Part shown: piece by piece, positions 6,501-13,937 of the stretch
Layout: each line of letters opens with the position of its first letter
Numbering within the stretch: position 1 is the stretch's first letter
Source of the DNA: DASYRM01 sp036004405
Lineage (GTDB): Bacteria; Acidobacteriota; Vicinamibacteria; Vicinamibacterales; UBA2999
NCBI GenBank assembly: GCA_036004405.1
Contig: DASYRM010000198.1
Location: forward strand, 1-15,984
Length of the DNA: 15,984 nucleotides
Direction: 5' to 3'
Notes under the pieces: model-generated
What the model was told of the DNA's origin: nothing
Databases searched by the model: none
What the model saw: the letters and a program-made list of their open reading frames with translations, nothing else
Translations under genes and position numbers: made by a program

Positions 6501-7826
6501 CTCACCATCGCTGGCCCCACCACCGCGGCCGGCCTTGCGCTGGTGCTCGGCACTACGCAGGCGGCGGTGGACGACGCGCTGCTCGCGCTCGAGTCCGAAG
6601 GCGTCGTGCTGCGCGGCCGCTTCACGTCGCAGAGGCTGGACATCGAGTGGTGCGACCGCGCGCTCCTGGCGCGCATCCACCGCTATACGCTGACGCGGCT
6701 GCGAGCCGAGATCGAGCCGGTGTCGCCCGCCGACTTCATGCGCTTCCTGTTCAAGTGGCAGCACGTGGACGAGATCGCGCGGCTCACGGGCCCCGAGGGG
6801 CTCAAGCAGGTGCTCGACCGGCTCGATGGCTTCGAGGCGCCGGCCCGCGCGTGGGAGCGGTCGATCCTGCCGGCGCGCCTCGACGGTTACGAGCCGTCGC
6901 AGCTCGACATGGCGTGCCTGTCTGGAGATGTCCGGTGGGGCCGGGCCTCGGCGCCCGGCGTGCTGAGGACCACGTCCGCCACGCCGATTGCGCTCGTGAC
7001 CAGCGACCACTCCGACGCCTGGCTGCCGGGAGGCGATGGTGCGTTGCTCGAGACGCTGAGCGACGACGCTCGGGTGGTGATGGCGCGTGTGGAAGCGCGC
7101 GGTCCGTCGTTCTTCCGGGAGCTCGCGAGCTCGCTTTCCTTCGACACCGATCGGCTGCGCATCGCGCTGAGCGCCCTCGTCGCCGCCGGTCTGGCCGCGT
7201 CGGACGGGTTCGCCGGGCTGCGCCTGCTGGTCGCGGCCGATCAAGGAAGGCCCTGGCACGATCGCCGGCCCAACCTCGCCGGCCGCTGGAATCTCATTGA
7301 CGCTCGTAGAGGCGAGCCTTCAGGCTCGCCTGACACCTCGCGTGAGGCGGCCGTCGAGGTCCAGGCGTGGAGCCTGTTGCACCGCTACGGGATCGTGTTC
7401 CGGCGCCTGCTGATTCGCGAGGCGGCCGCGGCCCCGTGGCGGGAGCTGACGCGCGTCTATCGCCGCCTCGAGGCTCGCGGCGAAATCCGCGGCGGCCGCT
7501 TCGTGTCGGGCATGTCGGGCGAGCAATATGCGCTGCCCGACGCGGTACCGGTGCTGCGCGAGGTGCGGCGCACGCCGCCGAACGGCGCCTTCTACGGCGT
7601 ATCCACCGCCGATCCGCTCAACCTGGCCGGCATTGTCACCGCCGGCGCGCGCGTCGCCGCGCGGGGCCGCAACCGCATCGCCTATCGCGACGGCGTACCC
7701 GTGGCCGTCTTCGAGAACCAGGCGCTCCGGATGCTGGAGCCGCTCGACGCCGAGGCGGCGGCGTCCGCGGCGCGCGCGATGAGCGGCCGTGCGCGAGTGA
7801 CTATGCGCGAAGCATCTCGGGCCTGA
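3558..7826 (+). CDS. lhr: Full-length Lhr-type DEAD/DEAH-box DNA helicase
   Basis: A superfamily 2 helicase of 1422 aa, cytoplasmic, acting in DNA repair. Family knowledge: Lhr is a 3'-5' single-strand translocase that unwinds RNA:DNA hybrids, and full-length bacterial forms carry a C-terminal extension linked to uracil-DNA glycosylase activity. Visible motifs are the Q-motif-like TPAQ (22-25), Walker A APTGSGKT (42-49), Walker B DEIH (167-170), motif III SAT (202-204), LVATASLELGIDIG, and motif VI QRVGRSGHR (356-364). The Lhr winged-helix and beta-bundle core follows, then the long C-terminal region (about 870-1422). Length is close to full-length bacterial Lhr rather than Lhr-core (about 900 aa). 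Residues 1250-1259 are encoded by a REP-like palindrome. The last 26 bp overlap the convergent flavin reductase gene. The ATG at 3558 lacks a strong ribosome site but the protein starts there as expected for the family. Confidence 0.93.
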   Translation: MGSFSFHPFVHQWFHSTLGAPTPAQERGWAAIANGQHTLIAAPTGSGKTLAAFLFAIDELVRESLDRPLPDEVRVLYVSPLKALSSDIHKNLEEPRNGIAAIAAAQGAEALRITAAVRTGDTTASARAAMVKTPPHILVTTPESLYLLLTSARSRQMLATVRTVIVDEIHAVIGRRRGAHLALSLERLQRVAGRPLQRIGLSATQKPIEDVAKWLVGTEGAACEIVNEGHGRPMDLDIELPRSELDAVMAHEVWGEYYDRLAELAQAHRTTLVFVNTRKLAERVARHLSERLGEELVATHHGSLSKETRLDAETRLKAGRLRVLVATASLELGIDIGSVDLVCQIGSPHTIAALIQRVGRSGHRVGGLPKGRVFPETRDDLLECVALIRALKRGELDAIVPHDAPLDVLTQQIVAETSAAEEAIGEGELLAMARRAWPYRALERRDFEAVVAMAAEGFSTRKGRRSALLHRDEVHGTVRGRRGARLLAQVSGGAIPEVADYRVVLDPGETFIGTLNEDFAIESNAGDIFQLGNASWQILQVTTGVVRVADAKGAPPSIPFWLGEAPARSNELSHAVSSVRQMVSDRFGDRHETVGPDDVAWLAADAGVNGEAALQVLAFLDEGRRALDAIPTQQTLVLERFFDESGGMQLVLHAPFGSRINKAWCLALRKKFCRQFNFELQAAATEDAILLSLGPQHSFPLADVFRYLHPETARDVLVQAFLDAPVFKTRWRWNATISLAVPRARGSRRVAPQLQRMLADDLMASVFPDAAACLENIPGDRQLPDHPLVNQTVRDCLQEAMDFDGLRDILTRIHRGEFRLLARDTPEPSVFATAILNAKPYAFMDDAPLEERRVHAVQTRRGRDDRSVEEGAVLDAAAVQKVRQEAAPDPRDADELHDALMICGALTADEMISFDPAWFDTLVTSGRAALVAGLAIATERLPEWQAVHPALAPNVAVVVPAGRAGRRWMAGEALTEIVRSRLTIAGPTTAAGLALVLGTTQAAVDDALLALESEGVVLRGRFTSQRLDIEWCDRALLARIHRYTLTRLRAEIEPVSPADFMRFLFKWQHVDEIARLTGPEGLKQVLDRLDGFEAPARAWERSILPARLDGYEPSQLDMACLSGDVRWGRASAPGVLRTTSATPIALVTSDHSDAWLPGGDGALLETLSDDARVVMARVEARGPSFFRELASSLSFDTDRLRIALSALVAAGLAASDGFAGLRLLVAADQGRPWHDRRPNLAGRWNLIDARRGEPSGSPDTSREAAVEVQAWSLLHRYGIVFRRLLIREAAAAPWRELTRVYRRLEARGEIRGGRFVSGMSGEQYALPDAVPVLREVRRTPPNGAFYGVSTADPLNLAGIVTAGARVAARGRNRIAYRDGVPVAVFENQALRMLEPLDAEAAASAARAMSGRARVTMREASRA
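7306..7333 (+). repeat. GTAG-led REP-like palindrome B inside lhr
   Basis: AGGCGAGCC (7310-7318) pairs perfectly with GGCTCGCCT (7323-7331) around TTCA, and GTAG (7306-7309) is immediately 5'. Central hexamer: CTTCAG. It is read in frame as the Lhr residues RRGEPSGSPD (1250-1259), a Gly/Pro/Ser-rich stretch between a GRWNLI motif and the AWSLLHRYGIVFRRLL helix, so it sits in an interdomain linker. GTAG plus a palindrome is the defining layout of REP sequences mobilised by RAYT transposases in other bacteria. Confidence 0.65.
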
Positions 7827-8358
7827 ACAGCCTGCGATAGCGGCTGACCGTTGGCCCGGCGAGCATGAAGAGGCCATCACCTCGGTAATGCAGCGTCTTC
7901 GGGAATTTCGGCGTCACCCGGGCGTGGCCTTTGACGACTTCGAATACGAACAGGCTGTAGCGGTTGATCAGGCGCGAATCCACGAGCCGGCACTCGAAGT
8001 TCGCGTGGCACTCGTCGATGAGCGGCGCCTTCACCTTCCGGCCCGGCACCGCCGTGAGTCCGAACCGCTCGAACTTGTCGATGTCCGCGCCGGACGTGTT
8101 GCCGATGCGCACCACGGTGGTGGCGAGGTCGATCGCCGGGACGTTGATGACGCACTCGCGACTCTTGCGGATCATCTCGAAGGAGTGGTTGCGGTCCCAG
8201 ATGAAACAGCCGACGAGCGAGGGCTCCTCGCTCATGACCATGTGCCACCCCATCGTCATGATGTTCGTCTTGTCCTTCCACGCCGAGCTCACGAGCACGA
8301 TGGGGCCGGGCTCGAGGAAACGCCGGACGTCGTCCACCGGATGGTCGCGCTTCTTCAT
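7801..8358 (-). CDS. Flavin reductase-like (FMN-binding split barrel) protein
   Basis: A 185-aa cytoplasmic protein. The opening PGPIVLVSSAWKDKTNIMTMGWHMVMSEEPSLVGCFI is the classic flavin reductase-like split-barrel start, in which the S-x-W/Asn/Thr segment binds FMN. RECVINVP followed by GNTSGADIDKFERFGLT and the Leu-rich HANFECRLVDSRLINRYSLFVFEV match the same fold. Expected role: FMN-dependent reductase or flavoprotein; the partner is unknown. I use the ATG at 8358 because family members begin with a similar MKKxDxPV segment; a GTG at 8376 would add six residues. No good Shine-Dalgarno sequence precedes either. The gene is 27 bp downstream of the permease, so it may end that transcription unit. 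Its 3' end overlaps lhr by 26 bp tail to tail. Confidence 0.87.
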   Translation of the reverse strand: MKKRDHPVDDVRRFLEPGPIVLVSSAWKDKTNIMTMGWHMVMSEEPSLVGCFIWDRNHSFEMIRKSRECVINVPAIDLATTVVRIGNTSGADIDKFERFGLTAVPGRKVKAPLIDECHANFECRLVDSRLINRYSLFVFEVVKGHARVTPKFPKTLHYRGDGLFMLAGPTVSRYRRLFRPEMLRA

Positions 8359-8385
8359 GCGGCAACCATACCGCACGGACAGGCG

Positions 8386-11087
8386 TCATTCGACTCGAAG
8401 CGCGGCGACCGGCTCGACGCTGAGCGCGCGCCGCGCCGGGATGTAGGAGGCGAGCCCGGTGGCGGCAAGCATGACGAGCGGCGCCCCGATCAATACCAGC
8501 GGATCGGTGGGGCTGACATTGAGCAGCATGCCCGACTGCTGCAGCACGATCGTGAGCGCGGTCGCAAACAGGCCGCCGACCACCATGCCCACGGCCGCGA
8601 TACGGGCGCCCTCGCCGAGCACCTGACGCACCATCGAGCCGCGCGGGGCGCCGAGCGCAAGACGAATGCCGAATTCGCGGGTGCGTTGTGCGACGAGGTA
8701 CGCGCGCAGCCCGTAGACGCCGATGCTCGCGAGAAAAAGCGCGATCACGCCGAGGGCGCCGAAGATCCCTGCGATCAGCGTGAGGGCCAGCAGCGCCCCC
8801 GACGCGTCGCGGTGTTGGGTGAGCGTCTGGACGGACAGCACCGGAATGCGGCGGTCGATCTCGGCGATCGCCTGCCGGATCGGCATCGTGACCGCGGTTT
8901 GTGCGCCCGGCTCGGTCTTGATCCGCAGCGTCATCGCCGAGCGGTAGCGCGCGCCGAACGGGACGTAGACGTGCGCGTTGAGCTCTTCGGTCAGATCGTC
9001 GCGGATCGCCGGTACGACGCCCACGATCTGCACAGCCTCGTCATCCGAGCGGTCCGGCTGCATGGACATGTGCAGGACCTGTCCGATGGGGTTGCGGCCG
9101 CCGAACAGTCGATCGACCAGCGTCTGATCCACGAGTGCCACCGGCGAGGCGGCGGAGCTCTGCTCTTCGAGCCGGGTGAATTGGCGGCCCGCGAGCGGTT
9201 TCAGCCCGAGCGTCTCGAGATAGTCGGTCCCCACGACCGTGTAGGTGGTGAAGAGAAGATGCGAGTTGTTGGTGATCAGGCGCCCCTCGCGGACCTCGCC
9301 GAAGGGGACGATCGAGGCCAGCGTCGCGGCGTGGACTCCGGGCAGTGCCCGCAGTCGGTCAACGAGGGCCCCGTAGGTGCGGAGCCCGTCGGACGGCGAG
9401 GCGTCGATCATGTCGAGGTCGGTCTGCACGAGCAGTCCGTCCTTCAGCGTGTACCCGGGATCGGCGACGGCCGCGGCGACGCCCGCGCGTACGAAGAGCG
9501 CCGCCGCCACGAGCAGTGCGAGCGACAGCGCGATCTGTCCGCCGACCAGCAGGTCGGGGATCGGCACGCGACGCTTCCTGCCACGCAGACCAGCGGTCTT
9601 GAGTGCGCTCGCCAGATCGGGTTTCGACAGCGTCCACGCGGGGCCGAGGCTGAATGCGATCGTGCTGACCAGGCAGGCGATCGCGACGGCCGTGAGCACA
9701 CGGAGATCCGGAGTGAGGTTGATGACGAGGTTCGATCCTGGCAGAGCGCCGAGTGTTGCCATCACCTGGCGCGCGAACGCCCACGCCATGAAGAGCGCCG
9801 CCGCTCCGCCGAGGAGCGACAACAGCAGCCCTTCGGTCAGCAATTGCCGGACGATGCGTCCCCTGCTGCCGCCGAGCGCCAGCCGGAGGGCAATCTCGGG
9901 GCGCCGGGCGCTGCCGCGTGCGAGCAGCATGTTGGCGAGGTTCAGACAGGCGACGACCAAAACGCCCATCGTGAGGAGCATGAGAACGGTGGCTCCAGCC
10001 CGCGCCGCGGTGTCGCGTCCCGGTGATGGGCCCATGGCCGAGCGGGACCGCGGTGCGACCACGATCTGCGTCCGGCCGCCGCTGGCTGCCGTCGGTTGCG
10101 CCGCGGCCCACGGGTCCAGGCGGCGCGCCGCAACGTCCGCAGTCACGCCGTCGCGCAGGAGGGCGGTGAGCAGCAGCGACTGCACCTGGCGATCGCTGGT
10201 GACACCTCCGAACAGGCCCGGTGACGAGCCGGCCGTCAGCAGGGCGGCGGCACCGAACGGGAACCAGACGTCGGAGCCCATCAACGGCAGCACGCCGGTG
10301 AAGCCCTCGGGCGCGACGCCGACAACGGTGAACGATCTGCCGTTGATGCGCAGGCTGCCGCCGACGAGCGCGGGATCGAAGCCGTGCCGCCGCCAGAACG
10401 GATAGCCGACGACCGCGACGGGTGCCGCGGCGCTGGGATTCTCTTCGGCGGTGGTGAAGCCGCGCCCCGCGGCCATGGTGGCACCGAGTGCGGAGAAGAA
10501 GTTCGACGACACGATGCGGGCGCTGATGCGCCGGACGCGTCCGCCTTCCTCCAGTCCGGGGCGCGCGGGGGTTTCCGCGACGACCGATCGGAAGAGGCCG
10601 GGCTGCTGACGGACGTCGAGGTACTCGGGGTACGAAAAGAAGCGCCAGGCGCCCGGCCGCGTACGGTCTCCAATTGAGACCGCCATGAGCGTCCCGTCCG
10701 TCGTCCGGTTGACGGGCCGCAGCAGAACCGCGTTGATCAGGCTGAACACCGCGGCGTTGGCGCCGATGCCGAGGGCCAGCACGAGCACCGCGACGGCGGT
10801 GAATCCCGGCGCCTTCGCCAGCTCCGGACCGCGAAGCGCACGTCCCGGAGCACGCTCTCGAGCGACGGCAGTGTTACGCCGTCTGCGTACGCGTCGCGCG
10901 TCTGCTGCACGCCGCCGAGCATGACGAGCGCCCGCCGTCTGGCCTCCTCGGGCGCGAGGCCGGAGCGGATCCCCTCGTCGGTGTCCATCTCGACATGGCT
11001 GCGCAGCTCCTCGTCGAAGTCCCGTTCGCGACGACGGCGGGTGACGAGGCCGGCGAGCCTCGCAAGCGCCCGGCGCAACGCCCTCAC
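8386..11087 (-). pseudogene. ADOP-family ABC-type permease, split by a -1 frameshift
   Basis: Acidobacterial duplicated orphan permease, the MacB/FtsX type that lacks its own ATPase gene. The N-terminal prefix domain (RRERDFDEELRSHVEMDTDEG, ALVMLGGVQQTRDAYADG, then LESVLRDVRFAVRSW) reads from the GTG at 11087. The body, from LAKAPGFTAVAVLVLALGIGA down to VAALRVE at 8389, reads in a different frame. Adding one C on the coding strand near 10820 restores RSLAKAPGFT and one frame of about 900 aa, the usual length. The body holds two repeats, each with a MacB-like extracytoplasmic domain and an FtsX membrane core (RRPEIALRLALGGSRG; RTREFGIRLALGAPRG). GTG overlaps the PadR stop by 4 nt, with GGGAG upstream. 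A gene caller could instead start the intact body at an internal GTG (10788). Recent mutation or base-call error is equally possible. Confidence 0.82.
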
Positions 11088-11428
11088 GACGTTTCTCCCG
11101 GGCGGAAGAAGCGCCCGACGATGTCGGTGGTGCGATCCCACTCACGAGCGGCCGCTTCCAGCTGCTTGCGCCCGGTTTTGGTCAACGAGTAGAAGCGCGC
11201 CCGGCGGTTCTGCTCGGAGAGCCCCCATTCGCCGCGTACGGCGCCCTCCTGTTCGAGCTTGAGCAGCGCGGGATAGATGGTCCCGTAGTTGACGGAGAGG
11301 GTGTCATCGCTGACCTGCTCGATCCGTCGCGCGATGCCGTAGCCGTGCATGGCGCCCATGGTGTCGAGGCTCTTGAGAATCATCAGGGCCAACGTGCCCT
11401 GCCACACATCGCTCGGCTTTCGTCCCAT
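11084..11428 (-). CDS. PadR-family transcriptional regulator (acidobacterial ADOP-linked type)
   Basis: A 114-aa winged-helix DNA-binding protein. The opening DVWQGTLALMILKSL, MHGYGIARRIEQ, the recognition part LSVNYGTIYPALLKLEQEGAVRGEW, and the wing RRARFYSLTKTGRKQLEAA are the full PadR N-terminal domain. The C-terminal helix that mediates dimerisation is short, as in the subfamily that sits beside ADOP permeases. AGGAG lies 5 nt before the ATG. The stop overlaps the permease GTG by 4 nt, so the two are translated together and the permease is the likely regulated target. The promoter region carries a palindrome suited to autoregulation. The inducing ligand is unknown. Confidence 0.94.
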   Translation of the reverse strand: MGRKPSDVWQGTLALMILKSLDTMGAMHGYGIARRIEQVSDDTLSVNYGTIYPALLKLEQEGAVRGEWGLSEQNRRARFYSLTKTGRKQLEAAAREWDRTTDIVGRFFRPGETS

Positions 11429-11436
11429 GGCCTCTC

Positions 11437-11453
11437 CTATGGCGAAGCCATAG
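11437..11453 (-). promoter_or_regulatory. Candidate PadR operator, CTATGGC-GAA-GCCATAG palindrome
   Basis: A perfect 7-bp dyad (11437-11443 with 11447-11453) covers the 3' side of the proposed -10 box and the likely transcription start of the PadR gene. That position suits autorepression. It could also form a small hairpin in the leader, but the leader would begin inside it. It is assigned by symmetry and position, not by a known binding consensus. Confidence 0.42.
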
Positions 11454-11478
11454 TACCCACGATGGTATGGGAACGCAA
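11450..11478 (-). promoter_or_regulatory. Candidate sigma-70-type promoter for the PadR-permease unit
   Basis: On the minus strand TTGCGT (11478-11473) is separated by exactly 17 nt from TACTAT (11455-11450). The start would fall near 11443, leaving a leader of about 15 nt with AGGAG. The hexamer matches are partial (TTG of -35; TA..AT of -10). A separate promoter here makes the PadR-permease pair transcribable independently of the upstream synthetase-kinase pair. Confidence 0.4.
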
Positions 11479-11494
11479 TAGGAGCCGCCGCCGG

Positions 11495-12367
11495 CTATCC
11501 AGCCGACGGCCAGGTGCGATCGAGATATCCGCGCAGCGCCGTGCGGAAGTCGGCCATCGATTGGAAGCGTTGCTGCGGCTCGGGCGCGACCGCCGCGAGC
11601 AGGGTCTCCTTGAGCTCGGGTGCCATTTCTCGATCCGCCGCGATACACCGGCCGACGTCGGCGGTCCACGTCCACTCGGGTCCGGCGAGCATGGTGTAGA
11701 GCACCGCGCCCAGCGAGAACAGATCCGATCGGGCGTCCGGCGCCTGCCGCGCCAGTTCCGGCGCCGAGTATCCCAACGTCGTCGGCGGATCGTAGAAGTC
11801 TCCGCTCGAGTGTCGGGCCACCTCGTACGACGACTCGAAGTCCACGATCCTGACCACCGGCCTGCCGCCCTCCCACCGGTTGAGGATGTTCATCGGGTTG
11901 AGATCGACGTGCCAGATCTCCAGGGCGTGCAGCTCGCCCAGCGCCCGGGTCACTTCGATCATCGTCCTGATATGGGCCGCCTGCCTCGGCGGGATGCGTT
12001 CGCCGCCGATCGTCGTTGCCAGCGGCCGCTCGTCGAAGAGCGACATGGTCAGAAACAGGCGACCGTCGCGCAGGCGTCCGTGGTCGCCCAGCGCCGGGAA
12101 GTATCGCGAGTGGGGCAGCGCGTGATTGATCGTCGAGAGGCTGGCGATCTCGTTCACGAGGTCCTTCTCGTAGACGAGTCCCGGCTTCGAGGTCACCTTG
12201 ATCAGCATGTTCGCCCGGCTGTGCCGGTGGCGCGCGGCGTAGAGCTGATGACGGGCATGCGCCGAGGACGCATGCCCGCTGCGGGCCGCGGCGAGCCGAT
12301 GGATGCTCCCGAACTGATCGAAGGGCGGCGACTTGCCGTCTATGTCGCGCAGGCCGCCCTCGGACAT
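11495..12367 (-). CDS. Hanks-type Ser/Thr protein kinase lacking a canonical glycine loop
   Basis: A 290-aa single-domain cytoplasmic kinase with no transmembrane or sensor domain. The catalytic residues are present: Lys57 (MLIKV), Glu73 (VNEI), the catalytic loop HVDLNPMN (153-160, Asp155 and Asn160), Asp176, APE (202-204) and the F-helix SDLFSLG (214-220). Deviations: HVDLN replaces HRDLK; the metal motif is Asp-Phe-Glu instead of DFG; and the ATP-loop region has no GxGxxG, reading instead SGHASSAHARHQLYAARHR. It may be active but atypical. It starts 2 nt after the glutamine synthetase stop with no ribosome site of its own, so translation is probably coupled and glutamine synthetase or nitrogen status is a reasonable guess for its context. 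The substrate is unknown. Confidence 0.82.
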   Translation of the reverse strand: MSEGGLRDIDGKSPPFDQFGSIHRLAAARSGHASSAHARHQLYAARHRHSRANMLIKVTSKPGLVYEKDLVNEIASLSTINHALPHSRYFPALGDHGRLRDGRLFLTMSLFDERPLATTIGGERIPPRQAAHIRTMIEVTRALGELHALEIWHVDLNPMNILNRWEGGRPVVRIVDFESSYEVARHSSGDFYDPPTTLGYSAPELARQAPDARSDLFSLGAVLYTMLAGPEWTWTADVGRCIAADREMAPELKETLLAAVAPEPQQRFQSMADFRTALRGYLDRTWPSAG

Positions 12368-12369
12368 GG

Positions 12370-13809
12370 CTAGTTGTCGTAGTAGAGCGAGAACTCGTGT
12401 GGATGCGGGCGAAGCCGGATCGGATCGAGCTCCTTCGACCGCTTCCAGTCGATCCAGGTCTGGATGAGATCCTCGGTGAAGACGTCGCCGCGCAGCAGGA
12501 ACGCGTGATCCGCCTCGAGCGCGTTGACGGCTTCCTCGAGCGAGCCGGGGGTCGTGCGGACCCCCATCTCTTTCATCTCATGGCGCGTCATCTCGTAGAT
12601 GTCGCGATCCAGCGGCGCGCCCGGGTCCGTCTTGTGCTCGATGCCGTCGATCATCGCCATCAGCATGGCCGACCACGCCAGGTAGCCGTTGCAGCTCGGG
12701 TCCGGACAGCGGAACTCGAGGCGCTTGGCCTTCGGGCTCTTCGAGTACATCGGGATGCGGATGGCGGCCGATCGGTTGCGCGCCGAGAGCGCCAGGTTCA
12801 CCGGCGCTTCGAAGCCAGGGACCAGGCGGCGGTACGAGTTGGTGGTCGGTGCGGCGAACGCGAGAATCGCGGGAGCGTGCTTCAGGAGGCCGCCGGCGGA
12901 CCACAGGCCGAGCTGACTGAGCCCCGCGTAGCCGTCGCCCGCGAAGAGCGGCGTCCCGCCCTTCCACAGCGAGATGTGCGAGTGCATGCCGCTGCCGTTG
13001 TCTTCGAAGACGGGCTTCGGCATGAAGGTCACGGTCTTGCCGTGGCGCTTCGCGACGTTCTTGCAGACGTACTTGTACCACATGAACTGATCGGCCATCT
13101 TCACGAGCGGCTGGAACCGCATGTCGATTTCCGACTGGCCGGCGGTGGCCACCTCGTGGTGGTGCGCCTCGACGACGATGCCGATGCGGCGCATCTCGTG
13201 GACCATCTCGCCGCGGAGATCGTGGAAGGTGTCGGTCGGGCTGACGGGGAAGTAGCCGCCCTTGAAGCTGGGTTTGTAGCCGAGATTCGGTTCTTCGATG
13301 CGCGCCGTGTTCCATGCGCCCTCGACCGAATCGATCTCGTAGTAGCCGCGATGCTGGTTCTGCTCGTAGCGGACTTCGTCGAAGATGAAGAACTCCGGTT
13401 CGGGCCCGACGAAGCAGGTGTCGGCGATCCCCGACTGCGCCAGGTACTCCTCGGCCTTGCGCGCGACGTGACGCGGGTCGCGCGTGAACGCCTCGCGGGT
13501 GATCGGATCGATCACGTTGGCGATGACGCTCACCGTCGGCTTGGCGAAGAACGGGTCGAGGCGTGCGGTGGTGGGATCGGGGACGGCCATCATGTCCGAT
13601 TCGTGGATGCCCATCCAGCCGCGAATCGACGAGCCGTCGAACCCGAGGCCCTCCTCGAAGGTGCCTTCATCCAGCGTGTCGAGGGGAAACGAGCAGTGCT
13701 GCCAGCTGCCGAGCATATCCACGAACTTGAGGTCGAGCATCTCCGCCTGATGCTTCTTTGCGTAGGTGAAGACGTCCTTGGGGTTGGTGGGGAAATCGTC
13801 CGGCGTCAT
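12370..13809 (-). CDS. glnA: Type I glutamine synthetase
   Basis: Forms glutamine from glutamate, ammonia and ATP; cytoplasmic dodecamer. At 479 aa it fits type I. Recognisable parts: FDGSSIRGW (57-65), the metal-binding GPEPEFF (135-141), EVATAGQSEID (219-229), NGSGMHSH (271-278, His276), the glutamate flap PGFEAP (331-336), ARNRSAAIRIP (343-353) and RLEFRCPD (363-370). The position equivalent to E. coli Tyr397 is Tyr405, within DRDIYEM, whereas classical adenylylated enzymes read NLYDLPPEE. The tyrosine is kept but the surrounding motif is lost, so control by GlnE is uncertain. AAGGAG lies 5 nt before the ATG. The kinase gene follows after 2 nt. The divergent upstream gap has paired TGCCGAA repeats that may belong to its promoter. 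Confidence 0.96.
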   Translation of the reverse strand: MTPDDFPTNPKDVFTYAKKHQAEMLDLKFVDMLGSWQHCSFPLDTLDEGTFEEGLGFDGSSIRGWMGIHESDMMAVPDPTTARLDPFFAKPTVSVIANVIDPITREAFTRDPRHVARKAEEYLAQSGIADTCFVGPEPEFFIFDEVRYEQNQHRGYYEIDSVEGAWNTARIEEPNLGYKPSFKGGYFPVSPTDTFHDLRGEMVHEMRRIGIVVEAHHHEVATAGQSEIDMRFQPLVKMADQFMWYKYVCKNVAKRHGKTVTFMPKPVFEDNGSGMHSHISLWKGGTPLFAGDGYAGLSQLGLWSAGGLLKHAPAILAFAAPTTNSYRRLVPGFEAPVNLALSARNRSAAIRIPMYSKSPKAKRLEFRCPDPSCNGYLAWSAMLMAMIDGIEHKTDPGAPLDRDIYEMTRHEMKEMGVRTTPGSLEEAVNALEADHAFLLRGDVFTEDLIQTWIDWKRSKELDPIRLRPHPHEFSLYYDN

Positions 13810-13877
13810 AGGCGCTCCTTGCTGATCCGCCGCCGTCCCTCCGGGCGCACCCGGACGGGGCGCTCTCGTGTGAGGTT

Positions 13878-13902
13878 TGCCGAAAGGAAATGTGCCGAAG
13901 GG
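13878..13902. repeat. Direct repeat TGCCGAAagg / TGCCGAAggg in the glnA upstream gap
   Basis: Two copies (13878-13887 and 13893-13902) match at 9 of 10 positions with a 15-bp period, in the 144-bp gap between glnA and the divergent exported-protein gene. They could be paired regulator sites. They do not fit a sigma-54 -24/-12 spacing. The rest of the gap shows an internal GC-rich inverted stretch but nothing else I recognise. Confidence 0.3.
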
Positions 13903-13937
13903 AGAAGCATACGCCCGGCGACCTAGCTCATCAGTTG

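Noticed and set aside
5274..7259. A 661-codon open frame on the minus strand
   Set aside because: Entirely antisense to lhr, with arginine- and glutamine-heavy composition and no recognisable motif, while the plus strand shows clear helicase motifs.
7888..10026. A 712-codon open frame on the plus strand
   Set aside because: It lies antisense to the flavin reductase-like and permease genes and is rich in Arg/Asp/Glu/His with no domain pattern: a typical shadow frame in GC-rich DNA.
12397..13926. A 509-codon open frame on the plus strand
   Set aside because: Antisense to glutamine synthetase, whose motifs are complete. The composition is that of a mirrored codon pattern.
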